DNA of 64,000 nt, taken from positions 44,212-108,211 of the forward strand of contig CBDDFN010000014.1 in NCBI GenBank assembly GCA_965227065.1, in the 5' to 3' direction. Position 1 is the stretch's first letter. Every line of letters starts with the position of its first letter. Of the stretch, positions 10,395 through 19,232 are shown piece by piece. Below the pieces are notes generated by a model. That model made no database searches and was not told where the DNA came from. It saw nothing but the letters and a program-made list of their open reading frames with translations. Origin of the DNA: CBDDFN01 sp965227065 (GTDB lineage: Bacteria; Pseudomonadota; Alphaproteobacteria; SPJN01). The translations under genes and the position numbers were made by a program.

Positions 10395-11123
10395 ATGGGC
10401 AAACATGCCGAGAACAAGGCTGAAAAATGCGACCGCATCGTTTCAGCCGCTTGGGAATTGATGCGGGCCGAGGGCAGCAATTTTTCGATGCGTGCGCTCG
10501 CCAAACAGGCCGAAGTCAGCCTGGCAACGCCCTATAATCTGTTTGGGTCCAAACAGGCGGTGATTGCCGCCGTGATGGATTCTGACCTTGCCCGGCTGCA
10601 ACGCGCCATGGCGGCGCAGGAGCGTGACCCGGTGGATGCGTTTTTCGAGCTGGTGGAAATTTCGGTCGGCATGCTTGAAAAAGCGCCCTTGTTTTACAAG
10701 GCCGGTGCTGCCGCGCTCGATGAGCGCCAGAAGCAGGAGCTGCAAATTCACTTTCGTGTGCCGCGCCACGTCTTTTTACGGCGTTTGGTCGAAAATGCCG
10801 TTCAGTCCGGTGTCCTCAATCACCAGATTAATCTGGACCTGTTTGCGCTCAATCTGGGGCAGCAATTTTTAAGCTGGATCCAGGCCTGGGCCAAAGGCCA
10901 GATCGCGCTTGCCGAGATTGAGGCGCGCGTCGGCTACACTTTTGCGCTGACCTTAAGCGCAGCTGCCACCGATGCCTATCGCGCCCCGCTTTTTCAGCGC
11001 GCCCTCGACTGGCAGAAACGACTGCAGCAGGACCAGCGTTCCGCATCGGATGAAAAATCCGGCGCCAGCTACAATGCGCTGGTTCAAACAGCCCGCAAGC
11101 AATCCCGGCGCTCATCGAACTGA
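10395..11123 (+). CDS. TetR/AcrR family transcriptional regulator
   Basis: 242 residues. The N-terminal TetR helix-turn-helix runs over about residues 10-60 (I-V-S-A-A-W-E-L ... M-R-A-L-A-K-Q-A-E-V-S-L-A-T-P-Y-N-L-F), followed by an all-helical ligand-binding domain and a charged C-terminal tail. It is transcribed divergently from the TonB-dependent receptor with a long palindrome between them, so autoregulation and repression of the receptor are the likely role (inference). The ligand is unknown. Confidence 0.9.
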   Translation: MGKHAENKAEKCDRIVSAAWELMRAEGSNFSMRALAKQAEVSLATPYNLFGSKQAVIAAVMDSDLARLQRAMAAQERDPVDAFFELVEISVGMLEKAPLFYKAGAAALDERQKQELQIHFRVPRHVFLRRLVENAVQSGVLNHQINLDLFALNLGQQFLSWIQAWAKGQIALAEIEARVGYTFALTLSAAATDAYRAPLFQRALDWQKRLQQDQRSASDEKSGASYNALVQTARKQSRRSSN

Positions 11124-11124
11124 T

Positions 11125-11155
11125 AAAAAAGAACCCTGCCGGTAAGGGCAGGGTT
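11125..11155 (-). terminator. intrinsic terminator of the PF10118 hydrolase gene
   Basis: Read on the minus strand, AACCCTGCC pairs with GGCAGGGTT and is followed by a run of six T (A-run at 11125-11130 on plus). It lies 29 bp beyond the hydrolase stop; on the plus strand there is no T-run. Confidence 0.8.
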
Positions 11156-11183
11156 CAAAGGTGTAGAGAGTAAAAGCTCAGCC

Positions 11184-12059
11184 TCAGGCGGGTTGGAAGT
11201 CCGCCGGAATGGCGTGGGTGTCGCCGGCTTGCTCATCCCATTTGGCGATCATGTCACGATTGTCGTGATCCCAAGGATGGAAGTCCTTGCGGAAGAAGTC
11301 GAGCCACAGCGGCCACATTTTGCGCAGAACGCCGGGCTTGCCCCACAGCTGATTGATGACGCGGCCATGGGCGCGCAGGTTAAACAGGTTGCCCGTCTGC
11401 TTCATCATGGTGAGGTAGTAGTAGAAGGTCCGGCCCAGGAAAGGCAGCAGGATTGCAAAATGCGCGCGAATGCGGGCGCGGTAGAATTGCTTCTCGTCCT
11501 TGCAGGCCGCTTTCATAAGGTCAAAGCACACAGCCTTGTGCTCGCTTTCCTCAACCGCGTGCCACAGCCACATATTGCGCATTTTCGGATGGGCGCCTTT
11601 GAGCGTGTCGGGATGCTCAAGCAGGATCGAGGCCAAAGAAGCCGTCCAGTGCTCCAGCACCACCGTGATTGCAAGCTGATGCATTTTGGGAAGATTGGCG
11701 CGGCCGAAATCCAGAACGCGCTTGAGGCGGCGTTCCATCACATCAGCCGTAATGCCTTCGCGCACCAGCATGGCGTTGTAGGCTTCATGCTCGCGGGTGT
11801 GGAAGGCTTCCTGAACCATAAAGTTCTTCAGCTCTTTTTTGAGCTTGGGATCGGTTGCATTCTTGATGAAGGGCCGGGTCGAGTCGATGAAGAAGGTCTC
11901 GCCTTCAGGGAACAGCACCGAAAGGGCGTTCAGATAGTTCGACTTGCCCGGGCAGCCGTCGAGCCAGTCATAGGTGACCGTCTCGTCGAGTTCAAAATCC
12001 AGGTTGCGCGGCACAACATCTTTGACCGAGCTGCTCTGTGAAACAGTAGTATCTGTCAT
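11184..12059 (-). CDS. predicted metal-dependent hydrolase (PF10118 family)
   Basis: 291 residues, matching the ferritin-like 'Metal_hydrol' family. Candidate metal ligands lie in E-A-F-H-T-R-E-H-E (about residue 95), L-E-H-W-T-A and H-A-V-E-E-S-E-H-K, a pattern of Glu/His pairs typical of helical di-metal carboxylate sites. Related proteins occur beside fatty-acid and sterol-modifying enzymes, but no activity is firmly established. Its promoter region carries two tandem palindromes, and its terminator lies at 11125-11155. Confidence 0.82.
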   Translation of the reverse strand: MTDTTVSQSSSVKDVVPRNLDFELDETVTYDWLDGCPGKSNYLNALSVLFPEGETFFIDSTRPFIKNATDPKLKKELKNFMVQEAFHTREHEAYNAMLVREGITADVMERRLKRVLDFGRANLPKMHQLAITVVLEHWTASLASILLEHPDTLKGAHPKMRNMWLWHAVEESEHKAVCFDLMKAACKDEKQFYRARIRAHFAILLPFLGRTFYYYLTMMKQTGNLFNLRAHGRVINQLWGKPGVLRKMWPLWLDFFRKDFHPWDHDNRDMIAKWDEQAGDTHAIPADFQPA

Positions 12060-12134
12060 TTTTAACCCCTATCGCTTGTCGCGAAGTCATGAGGGCGTGG
12101 TTCCGCCCCGTCTCGAAGCGGGATATGAGGGTTT

Positions 12135-12172
12135 TTGACATGACTGTCAATAGTGGCTGACTTTTCTGTCAG
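12135..12172. promoter_or_regulatory. tandem TGAC-N6-GTCA operators upstream of the PF10118 hydrolase
   Basis: TTGACATGACTGTCAA (12135-12150) and CTGACTTTTCTGTCAG (12157-12172) are two perfect 5-6-5 inverted repeats whose centres are exactly 22 bp apart, so they lie on the same helix face. They are 76-113 bp upstream of the hydrolase ATG. A similar pair precedes the desaturase operon at 24980-25014. Confidence 0.65.
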
Positions 12173-12224
12173 TAGTCTTTCGCCCGGAATAAACCCAAAC
12201 CGCTCCGGGCGATGTGAGAAGTAT

Positions 12225-12740
12225 TTAAGAATCAATGCGTTGGAAGAAAATAAGGTCGAGCGGCGGTGGTGCCACGCTCGTCTGCGACAAAAGATCATGC
12301 ACCTGACCGCGATGGTGGGTGGCGTGGTTGAACATATGGGCAAGCATGATTTGAACCGGCGTTTCAAATGTCGCGCCTGATGAATTCTGATAAGCCCCGC
12401 AGCGCGTCATGTCTGTGTCGGTATAGCGGGTCAACAGGGCGAGAATCTCGGTGTCCTGGGCCTGCCGGGCGGCCGACAAGGTTTCAAAGCAGCTGTGCAA
12501 CTCGGTATCGAGCCCCGTGGAGGGGAGGGTTTCGATATCGGGGTCGATCCGGCTGATCCAGATCTGATCAACCAGCAAAATATGGTTGAGCGCACCATGG
12601 ATCGATTTGAAGAACGCGCCGCGGTCTTTGTGATAATCCGCGTCGCTCAACTGGCCGACATGGTCAAACAGGGTCTGGTTGGCCCAGCGATTGTAGCGGC
12701 CCAGAAAGCGGAAATAGCTGATGGGTACTGTTTCCATCAC
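12225..12740 (-). CDS. DinB family protein
   Basis: 171-residue four-helix-bundle protein of the DinB/YfiT superfamily. The metal-binding His triad can be placed in L-N-H-I-L (about residue 53) and N-H-A-T-H-H-R-G-Q-V-H-D near residues 135-145. Many relatives are metal- and thiol-dependent transferases or detoxification enzymes; this member's substrate is unknown. Its start overlaps the end of the DUF1232 gene by four bases (ATGA), so the two are co-translated. Confidence 0.9.
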   Translation of the reverse strand: MMETVPISYFRFLGRYNRWANQTLFDHVGQLSDADYHKDRGAFFKSIHGALNHILLVDQIWISRIDPDIETLPSTGLDTELHSCFETLSAARQAQDTEILALLTRYTDTDMTRCGAYQNSSGATFETPVQIMLAHMFNHATHHRGQVHDLLSQTSVAPPPLDLIFFQRIDS

Positions 12741-13132
12741 GCGGTTTTCCCCTGATCAGCCTCCAGGCTTTCTTTATCTGCTTGCGCATCGTCGTCGGGG
12801 TCTCCCGGCGGTGAGCGCAGCAACGCGGCCTTGGCGCGGTCTTTGTGTTTGGGCTGGATTGCATCGCGCACCTGGCTGAGCGCAAACATCAACACCCCGG
12901 CATCATCGGTGAAGCCCAGACCGGCAATGAAGTCGGGGATCAAATCGGTGGGGACGATAAAATAGGCCAGCGCGCCAAACAGGATTGCCTTGGTCTTGGT
13001 GGGCGTATCCTTGTCGATGGCGGCGTAATAGGCGGCGACGGCGTCATCGGCAAAGGGGACTTTCCCCAGCGTCCGCCGCACTTTGGGCCAGAAATCGCGT
13101 TTGACCTTGTCTTCGCGAGCCTTCTCGCTCAT
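12737..13132 (-). CDS. YkvA family protein (DUF1232)
   Basis: 131 residues. The DUF1232 core is clear: A-L-A-Y-F-I-V-P-T-D-L-I-P-D-F-I-A-G-L-G-F-T-D-D, a single hydrophobic hairpin with the diagnostic P-x-D-L-I-P-D motif, followed by a charged acidic tail. The family is membrane-associated with unknown function. The ATG at 13132 has a GGGAGA ribosome site six bases upstream and is preferred over 13189. It is the first gene of a two-gene operon with DinB. Confidence 0.87.
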   Translation of the reverse strand: MSEKAREDKVKRDFWPKVRRTLGKVPFADDAVAAYYAAIDKDTPTKTKAILFGALAYFIVPTDLIPDFIAGLGFTDDAGVLMFALSQVRDAIQPKHKDRAKAALLRSPPGDPDDDAQADKESLEADQGKTA

Positions 13133-13260
13133 CAGATTTCTCCCTTTGGTCCCGCCCGATAATATGGGGATGGGGTGAGATTTGGACAAGACGTAGCGCC
13201 AAATGATCTGCTAAACCACGGCCACTCATCATTTTACTGACATAGACAGGAGAGTGTTTC

Positions 13261-14041
13261 ATGGAACTCAATGATCAGATTTCAGCCGTGATCACCGGCG
13301 GTGCTTCGGGCCTTGGCGCGGCGACCGCGCGCAAACTGGCCAGCGAAGGCGTCAAGGTTGCGTTGTTCGATCTCAATGAAGAAAAAGGCGAAGAGCTGGC
13401 GAAAGAACTGGGCGGCGTGTTCTGCAAGGTCAATGTGACCTCGGACGACGATGTCGATGCCGGTTTTGCCAAGGCGCGCGAAGCCATCGGTCAGGAACGC
13501 ATCCTGATCAACTGCGCGGGCACCGGCAATGCGATCAAGACCGCCAGCCGCGACAAGGAAAGCGGCGAGATCAAGCATTTCCCGCTGAAAAGCTTTGACC
13601 TCATCATTCAGATCAACCTGGTCGGCACCTTCCGCTGCATCGCCAAATCGGCCGCGGGGCATGATGACCCTTGATCCGATCAATGGCGAACGCGGCGCGA
13701 TCGTCAACACCGCCTCGGTGGCGGCTGAAGACGGCCAGATTGGCCAGGCGGCTTATTCGGCTTCGAAGGCCGGTGTTGTCGGCATGACCCTGCCGGTCGC
13801 GCGCGACCTTTCTCGTGAGTTGATCCGCGTCAACACGATCTTGCCCGGTATCTTCAACACGCCCTTGCTGGCGGCTGCCCCGGACAATGTCAAACAGGCG
13901 CTGGGTGCGATGGTTCCCAACCCTGCGCGTCTGGGCAATCCGGAAGAATATGCCTCACTCGCAACCGAGATGTGCCGCAACGCCTATTTCAATGGCGAAG
14001 ATGTCCGTCTCGATGGCGCGATCCGCATGGCGCCCCGTTGA
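13261..14041 (+). pseudogene. SDR family oxidoreductase, interrupted by one frameshift
   Basis: A 3-hydroxyacyl-CoA dehydrogenase type II-like SDR of about 259 residues split over two frames. The first frame holds the NAD site T-G-G-A-S-G-L-G and I-N-C-A-G-T-G; it runs out at 13674. The second frame resumes with the G-A-I-V-N-T-A-S strand and the catalytic Y-S-A-S-K and continues to a normal C-terminus at 14041. Deleting one G from the GGGG run at 13656-13659 restores a single frame. All catalytic motifs survive, so this is either a sequencing error or a very recent mutation. Family members oxidise short-chain 3-hydroxyacyl-CoAs in fatty-acid breakdown. Confidence 0.85.
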
Positions 14042-14065
14042 TCAGCCAGTCACTGATGATCAAGA

Positions 14066-14097
14066 GACCCTCACACATCCGTGTGGGGGTCTTTTTT
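14066..14097 (+). terminator. intrinsic terminator after the SDR gene
   Basis: GACCCTCACAC pairs with GTGTGGGGGTC around a four-base loop and is followed by TTTTTT. It lies 24 bp past the SDR stop. Confidence 0.88.
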
Positions 14098-14164
14098 ATG
14101 CCCCAATGAGTTCCTACCCTTGAGACAAGACAAAACAAGTGTCAGATGAACAGTGGAGAGTTCC

Positions 14165-14671
14165 ATGATCCGCACGGTAATAGCGGGGGTGATCATGATG
14201 GGGTTGGCCGGACCGGCCCTGGCAACAGACTGCACGGTCACAGCGCTGCAAGCCTACCGGGCAGCGCAGAAAGCGGGCTACACCTTCACCTGCACGGCCC
14301 CGCGTCAGGGCAGTGCAAGTTTTGCTACCGACCGGCTGCGCGGCGCGATTGGGTGCGAGGCCGAAGTCTCAACCCGATACACGCAGCAGCGGACTGTCGA
14401 TAAATTTGAAGGCCACTTTTTCGGGTCTTACAAAGCCGAAGTGCCGGAGCTTGAAAATGGCTGGACTTTGGAAGCGTTTGTGATCGAAGGCGGCTATTTC
14501 ACCACCACGCTGCCCGCCAGCAATGGCCTGATCCGCTATTACTACTATCTTGACCAGCAAGATACGCGCGGCGCGCGCTGGGTGACCAAGCTGACGCTCA
14601 AGAAAGAGGGCGGGGATTGCAAAGCCGCCGTTAAAGAAGCGTTCGGTCCGGTCAGTCGGGCAAGCCGCTAA
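14165..14671 (+). CDS. hypothetical secreted protein
   Basis: 168 residues. A signal peptide of about 20 residues (ending G-P-A-L-A, then T-D-C) leads to a small soluble domain with four cysteines (residues near 22, 44, 64 and 155) that could form two disulfides. The ATG at 14165 with GGAGAG upstream is preferred over 14153. I do not recognise a family. It stands alone between two terminator-like regions, and its 3' end overlaps the convergent thioesterase gene by 20 bp. Confidence 0.7.
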   Translation: MIRTVIAGVIMMGLAGPALATDCTVTALQAYRAAQKAGYTFTCTAPRQGSASFATDRLRGAIGCEAEVSTRYTQQRTVDKFEGHFFGSYKAEVPELENGWTLEAFVIEGGYFTTTLPASNGLIRYYYYLDQQDTRGARWVTKLTLKKEGGDCKAAVKEAFGPVSRASR

Positions 14672-15122
14672 GCTTGGTGTGATCGATAAATTCCTTGAGG
14701 CGCATGGTCTGCATGCCCTTGGCAATCAGCGTGCCGTCTTCATTGAAGGCTTCAAGCTGCCACACAACCGACTTGCCACCCCAGCGCACCACCGTTCCCA
14801 CGCCTTTGACCGTGGTGCCGGCCTTCGCGGCATCAAGGAAATAAACCGTCATCTCGCTGGTTGAGAAGGCGGGCATAACCCCCGCAGCGAGCGCCGCGGC
14901 GCTGCAGCCCAAGCCCGGCAGAGTATCCAGAAAGGTCATGATAGCACCGCCATGGGCGACCCGTTGCGGGTTCATCACGCTGTCATCAACCGCCATTTCG
15001 GCTTCGACCGACAGATCGGCATGGATGGCGGTGGCCTTGAAATTGACCTTGGAGGGAAAGCTTTGATCAAAAATGGGCTGCAGTGCCGAAACCAGTCCAG
15101 ACCGTGTTTGAGCCACGCTCAT
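14652..15122 (-). CDS. PaaI family hotdog-fold thioesterase
   Basis: 156 residues with the hotdog acyl-CoA thioesterase pattern: N-P-Q-R-V-A-H-G-G-A-I-M-T-F-L-D-T, where the H-G-G turn and the following Asp form the active site, and a second strand region with A-F-S-T-S-E-M-T-V-Y-F. Such enzymes hydrolyse aryl- or acyl-CoA thioesters in the cytosol. It is the last gene of the thpR-cobB-phhB operon, overlapping phhB by four bases. Confidence 0.88.
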   Translation of the reverse strand: MSVAQTRSGLVSALQPIFDQSFPSKVNFKATAIHADLSVEAEMAVDDSVMNPQRVAHGGAIMTFLDTLPGLGCSAAALAAGVMPAFSTSEMTVYFLDAAKAGTTVKGVGTVVRWGGKSVVWQLEAFNEDGTLIAKGMQTMRLKEFIDHTKLSGLPD

Positions 15123-15406
15123 CCCTGCATTTCCCCGGAAATCCGGTTCATGGCAGTGGCCATGCGGACATCAAGCTCGGTCACCCCGCCCGCATCATGG
15201 GTGGTTAGCACAACTTCAACCCGGTTGTAGACATTGAACCATTCAGGATGGTGATCCATCTTTTCGGCAATCAGCGCGATCCGGCTCATGAAGCCGAAGG
15301 CCTGATTGAAATCGGCGAAGGTGAAGGTTTTGGTGATGGCATCCTTGCCATCCATGTCGCTCCAGCCCGCAACGAAACGGGCGTCGCCTGAAAGTTTGTC
15401 GGCCAT
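15119..15406 (-). CDS. phhB: 4a-hydroxytetrahydrobiopterin dehydratase
   Basis: 95-residue pterin-4-alpha-carbinolamine dehydratase, which regenerates the pterin cofactor after aromatic-amino-acid hydroxylation. The signature D-H-H-P-E-W followed by N-V-Y-N-R-V-E-V carries the catalytic histidines. Length is normal. No phenylalanine hydroxylase gene lies in the window; the enzyme may also support molybdopterin or folate chemistry. It lies 2 bp after cobB and overlaps the thioesterase start. Confidence 0.93.
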   Translation of the reverse strand: MADKLSGDARFVAGWSDMDGKDAITKTFTFADFNQAFGFMSRIALIAEKMDHHPEWFNVYNRVEVVLTTHDAGGVTELDVRMATAMNRISGEMQG

Positions 15407-15408
15407 GA

Positions 15409-16143
15409 TCAGTCTCCGAATGAAGGCGGCAACGGCGTGCCGGATAAAATGAAATCGACAAAGGCGGGAACCACCTTTGAGGCGGGACCGTAATGGCCCT
15501 CATGAAAAATTTGCGCGCCCTCGGACGGCTCAAGGTTAAGCTCCATCGTGTGGACGCCGCGCTGGCGCGCTTCCATGACGAAGCCGGCCGCCGGGTAGAC
15601 ATTGCCGCTGGTGCCTATGGAGACGAACAGGTCGGCCCGGCCAATCTCCTCAACGATCTCATCCATGTAAAACGGCATTTCGCCGAACCACACCACATGG
15701 GGCCGCATCATGCCGCGCGTGTGACAGGCGTCGCATTTGGTGTCGAGCGACAGCTCGCCCCAATACTCGCTCACCATATTGCAATTGGCGCAGCGCACCC
15801 GGCCCAGCTCGCCATGCATGTGCAAGACCCGTTCAGAGCCGCCTTTTTCGTGCAGATTGTCGACATTCTGGGTGACGATGGTGACCCGGCCTTGATGCTC
15901 CTGCTCCAACCGGCCCAGCGCGTCATGGGCGGGGTTGGTGACGGCGTTGAGCAGGCTTGTCCGCCGTTCATTGTAGAAATTATGAACAAGGGCGGGGTTG
16001 CGCGCAAAGCCCTCCGGCGTGGCGACATCCTCAATCCGGTGTTTGGCCCACAGACCATCTTCGTCGCGGAACGTGCCCAGCCCGCTTTCGGCTGAAATGC
16101 CGGCGCCGGTCAGAATGACGATGGACTGAAAGTCACTGGGCAT
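15409..16143 (-). CDS. cobB: NAD-dependent protein deacylase, Sir2 family
   Basis: 244 residues. G-A-G-I-S-A-E-S-G (13-21) and F-R-D bind NAD, T-Q-N-V-D-N-L-H (91-98) forms the nicotinamide pocket, H110 in H-M-H-G-E is the catalytic base and C118/C121/C137/C140 form the zinc site. Y57-N-E-R60 matches the Y-x-x-R motif of class III sirtuins, so desuccinylase/demalonylase activity is likely in addition to deacetylation. Its start overlaps the thpR stop by one base (TAATG). Confidence 0.95.
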   Translation of the reverse strand: MPSDFQSIVILTGAGISAESGLGTFRDEDGLWAKHRIEDVATPEGFARNPALVHNFYNERRTSLLNAVTNPAHDALGRLEQEHQGRVTIVTQNVDNLHEKGGSERVLHMHGELGRVRCANCNMVSEYWGELSLDTKCDACHTRGMMRPHVVWFGEMPFYMDEIVEEIGRADLFVSIGTSGNVYPAAGFVMEARQRGVHTMELNLEPSEGAQIFHEGHYGPASKVVPAFVDFILSGTPLPPSFGD

Positions 16144-16706
16144 TACACGGCCTCGGCTTGGGCGATTTCATTCTCACCGCCAAACTCGCATTGCGGCAGA
16201 TAATGCGCGCCGGTATGGGCAAGATGGCTTTCATAAAGGGTGAAGCCGCGCACCGTCATTGGCGGCAGACGCAGATGGCTGGCTTCTTCAACAAATCGGC
16301 CCACCCGTGCGGCGTCACAAAATTTAAGGCGGGCCAGCGTGATATGGGGCGTGTAGCGCTTGTGTTCGGGCTCAAAGCCCAACCGTTTGAGCGCATGCAC
16401 GATGGAGTGTTGCAAGGCGTTGAGTTCCGGCGATGTTTTGACCCGCACATGGATGGAGCGCACGCGTTTCTTGTCGCCAAACGTGTCAAAGCCTGAAAAG
16501 CCGATATCGAACGGATTGACCGTCACGGGCGCAAGGGCCGACATAATGTCGGCTTCCGCCCGTCCATCAACTTCGCCCAGAAAAGCCAGCGTGATGTGGA
16601 ACATTTCCGAATTGACCCAGCGGGCGCCAGGCACGCCCCCCTGGACGCCTTCAAGCATATGCTTGATCAGCGGCGGAACTTCGAGCGCGACGAACAGACG
16701 GGCCAT
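16143..16706 (-). CDS. thpR: RNA 2',3'-cyclic phosphodiesterase
   Basis: 187-residue 2H phosphoesterase that opens 2',3'-cyclic phosphate ends. Both H-x-T-L signatures are present, H-I-T-L at residues 37-40 and P-H-I-T-L in the second half. The ATG at 16706 has GGAG upstream; a GTG at 16718 is less likely because the ribosome site overlaps it. It heads the four-gene operon thpR-cobB-phhB-thioesterase. Confidence 0.92.
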   Translation of the reverse strand: MARLFVALEVPPLIKHMLEGVQGGVPGARWVNSEMFHITLAFLGEVDGRAEADIMSALAPVTVNPFDIGFSGFDTFGDKKRVRSIHVRVKTSPELNALQHSIVHALKRLGFEPEHKRYTPHITLARLKFCDAARVGRFVEEASHLRLPPMTVRGFTLYESHLAHTGAHYLPQCEFGGENEIAQAEAV

Positions 16707-16742
16707 GACACGCTCCACTCAGCGGAAACTAGAGACCCCAGC

Positions 16743-17790
16743 CTAATTGCAAGGGTTGGGATTCGACAAGTGCACCTGGTTCACAGCCTCTTCAATTTCT
16801 TCTGACCAGGCGAGGTCAAAGCCCTCAACATCCTCAATCAGCTGCTCCATCGAGGTGGCGCCGATGATGGTGGACGTCATGAAGGGCCGTGTGTCGCAGA
16901 ATTTGAGTGCCAGCGCGGTCACGGTGGTGCCGAATTTGCGGGCCACCGCCTCATATTTATCAATGGCTTCTTCAACGCCGGGGCCTTCATAGCGCTGCAG
17001 CCGGTTGAACAGCGCCTTGCGCGAGCCATCAGGCAGTGCACCTTTTTGATATTTGCCGGTCAGATAGCCCTGACCCAGCGGAGAGTAGGACAACAGTCCG
17101 ACATTTTCGCGAATATCGATTTCCGACAGACCCATTTCATAGGTGCGGTTGAGCAGATTGTAAGCGTTCTGAATGGTCTGGACGCGCGGCAGGCCGTCCA
17201 TTTCGGCATGCATGACAAAGCGCATGACACCCCAGGGCGTTTCATTGGACAGCCCGATATGGCGCACCTTGCCCGCCGTGATAACATTTTCCATGGCGCG
17301 CAATTGCTCATCAAACGGCACCATGGGGCCATCACGGAAGTGATGAATATTGGGTTGGGCGCCAAACAGCGGAACGGGACGGTCGGGCCAGTGGATCTGG
17401 TAAAGGTCGATATAGTCGGTCTTGAGCCGCTTGAGGCTTTGTTCCACCGCATATTCGATATTCTGGGCATCAACCTGGGGTGACGTCGGTGAAGGGGCGG
17501 AACCAGTCCATTGGCGCGCGGCCTGTGACCTTGGTGGCCAAAATCACCTTGTCGCGTGTGCCGCGGGCTTCGAACCAGTTGCCAATGATCGTTTCGGTGG
17601 AGCCTTGCGTTTCGGCGCGCGGCGGGATGGCATAAAGCTCTGCGGTGTCAAAGAAATTGATGCCCTTGTCGAGGGCATAATCCATTTGCTCAAAGCCTTC
17701 TTCCTGCGTGTTTTGCTGGCCCCAGGTCATGGTGCCCAGGCAAATGTTCGAGACCTTGAGATCCGTCCGTCCAAGCGGGCGATACTCCAT
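16743..17790 (-). pseudogene. aldo/keto reductase, interrupted by one frameshift
   Basis: A Tas-like NAD(P)H-dependent aldo/keto reductase of about 348 residues divided over two frames. The first part (17790 downwards) contains the catalytic Asp and Tyr in F-F-D-T-A-E-L-Y and the Lys in L-A-T-K-V; it stops near 17470. The second part contains D-Y-I-D-L-Y-Q-I-H-W with the fourth catalytic residue and a complete C-terminus. Removing one base from the GGGG run at 17477-17480 (CCCC in coding sense) rejoins the frames as ...D-V-T-Q-V-D-A-Q-N. The whole active site is present, so sequencing error or very recent loss are the options. Confidence 0.85.
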
Positions 17791-17817
17791 AACAAACCTC
17801 CAATGTCGGGTGGTGCG

Positions 17818-18477
17818 CTACTCGGCGAGCGCTTTGAGAACTGTGGGTGTGATCTTGTCGACGATGAGCGTGATGCCCTTTTCGGTCGGGTGAATGCCGT
17901 CTGATTGGTTCAGTGTGGGGTTTGCAGCGACGCCGTCAAGAAAGAATGGGTAGAAAAAGGTCTCATAGGTCTCCGCCAAGGCGGGAAATATCGCATCAAA
18001 GCTTTCGGCATAATCATCACCCAGATTGCGCGGGGCCAGCATGCCGGTCAGCAACACGCGCGCGCCCTTGTCCTGGGCGGCCTCAATGATGCTGGCAAGA
18101 TTGGCCTTGGCGGCCTTGGGCGGCAGGCCGCGCAGCGCATCATTTCCGCCCAGCGTGATGATCAGAAGGTCAATCGTGTCGGTCAGAACCCAGCCCAGCC
18201 GGGCCAGACCACCAGCCGTCGTGTCGCCCGAAACGCCGGCATTGATCATGGTGACGGACGTGCCTTCGCTTTCAAGACGGCGGGCAAGCTGTTCGGGAAA
18301 CCCCATTTCCGGGGCCAAATTGTAGCCTGCGACCAGACTGTCGCCGAGAACCAGCACGGTTGGCTTGTCCGCAGCGCGGGCGCCGAGTGTTACAAACAGT
18401 AACACCAACAGCGCCGGAATTGTTACACGAAGGGTCACTGGTGAGGCTCCGCTCTTGATCCTATATGGTGGTCTCAT
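17818..18477 (-). CDS. arylesterase / lysophospholipase L1-like SGNH hydrolase (TesA-like)
   Basis: 219 residues. A signal peptide ends at about A-R-A-A-D. SGNH blocks are in order: L-G-D-S-L-V-A-G-Y (Ser), N-A-G-V-S-G-D-T-T (Gly), T-L-G-G-N-D-A-L-R-G (Asn) and D-G-I-H-P-T (Asp-His). It is a periplasmic esterase/thioesterase. Being divergent from an ABC ATPase/FtsX-like permease pair reproduces the tesA-ybbA-ybbP arrangement known in Escherichia coli, which supports the TesA assignment. Confidence 0.92.
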   Translation of the reverse strand: MRPPYRIKSGASPVTLRVTIPALLVLLFVTLGARAADKPTVLVLGDSLVAGYNLAPEMGFPEQLARRLESEGTSVTMINAGVSGDTTAGGLARLGWVLTDTIDLLIITLGGNDALRGLPPKAAKANLASIIEAAQDKGARVLLTGMLAPRNLGDDYAESFDAIFPALAETYETFFYPFFLDGVAANPTLNQSDGIHPTEKGITLIVDKITPTVLKALAE

Positions 18478-18527
18478 CGTAAGCGCATTATGTCGTGTAC
18501 TTCAGATCAAATCGCAAGGGGGCCTTC

Positions 18528-19232
18528 GTGGCAGAGCCGATTATCAAACTGGAAGACGTCCGGCTCACCCTGCCAAGTGAAGCGGGGCCCGTCGATATTC
18601 TGCGCGGGGTCGATTTTAGCGTCGAAGAGGGCGAGCGCGTGGCCATTGTCGGCCCCTCGGGGTCAGGCAAATCAACCCTGCTGATGGTGATGGCGGGGCT
18701 TGAGCCCCCGACTGCGGGCCGGGTTGTGCTCAATGGCGCGGATTTGGGCACGATGAGTGAGGATCAGCGCGCCTTGGTGCGGCGCGATCATGTCGGCATC
18801 GTCTTTCAAAGTTTTCACCTCATTCCCACCATGACTGCGCTTGAGAATGTCTCCGTGCCGCTGGAACTGGCGCGGGCTTCGGGGGTGCGCGACAAGGCGG
18901 TGAGCGAACTGGATGCGGTGGGGCTCAGCCATCGTCATTCTCATTATCCAACGCAATTGTCCGGCGGTGAGCAGCAGCGCGTCGCCATTGCCCGCGCGCT
19001 GGTGCACGATCCGGCGATCCTGCTGGCTGATGAGCCAACCGGCAATCTTGATTCCGAAACAGGGCACGGCATTGTCGATCTGATTGCGGAACTGCATGAA
19101 AAACGGGGCACCACAACGGTTCTGATCACCCATGATCTGGAGCTGGCGCAAAGCTGTGACCGGGTTATTCGCATTGCCAACGGTCTCATTGCCGGGGAAG
19201 ATCCGGGCCGCAGCCGGGCTGCAGCGCAATGA
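18528..19232 (+). CDS. ABC transporter ATP-binding protein (YbbA-like)
   Basis: 234-residue ATPase of the MacB/LolD class. Walker A G-P-S-G-S-G-K-S-T (42-50), Q-loop V-F-Q-S-F, signature L-S-G-G-E-Q-Q-R, Walker B I-L-L-A-D-E-P followed by T-G-N-L-D, and the H-loop T-H-D are all intact. The GTG at 18528 has AAGGGGG upstream and fits the family N-terminus; an ATG at 18495 would overlap that ribosome site. It overlaps the permease start by four bases. Confidence 0.93.
   Translation: MAEPIIKLEDVRLTLPSEAGPVDILRGVDFSVEEGERVAIVGPSGSGKSTLLMVMAGLEPPTAGRVVLNGADLGTMSEDQRALVRRDHVGIVFQSFHLIPTMTALENVSVPLELARASGVRDKAVSELDAVGLSHRHSHYPTQLSGGEQQRVAIARALVHDPAILLADEPTGNLDSETGHGIVDLIAELHEKRGTTTVLITHDLELAQSCDRVIRIANGLIAGEDPGRSRAAAQ

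Noticed and set aside
13656..13659. Programmed ribosomal frameshift in the SDR gene
   Set aside because: The run is only four bases without a slippery heptamer, and three unrelated genes show the same +1 change at G/C runs, so a shared technical cause is likelier.
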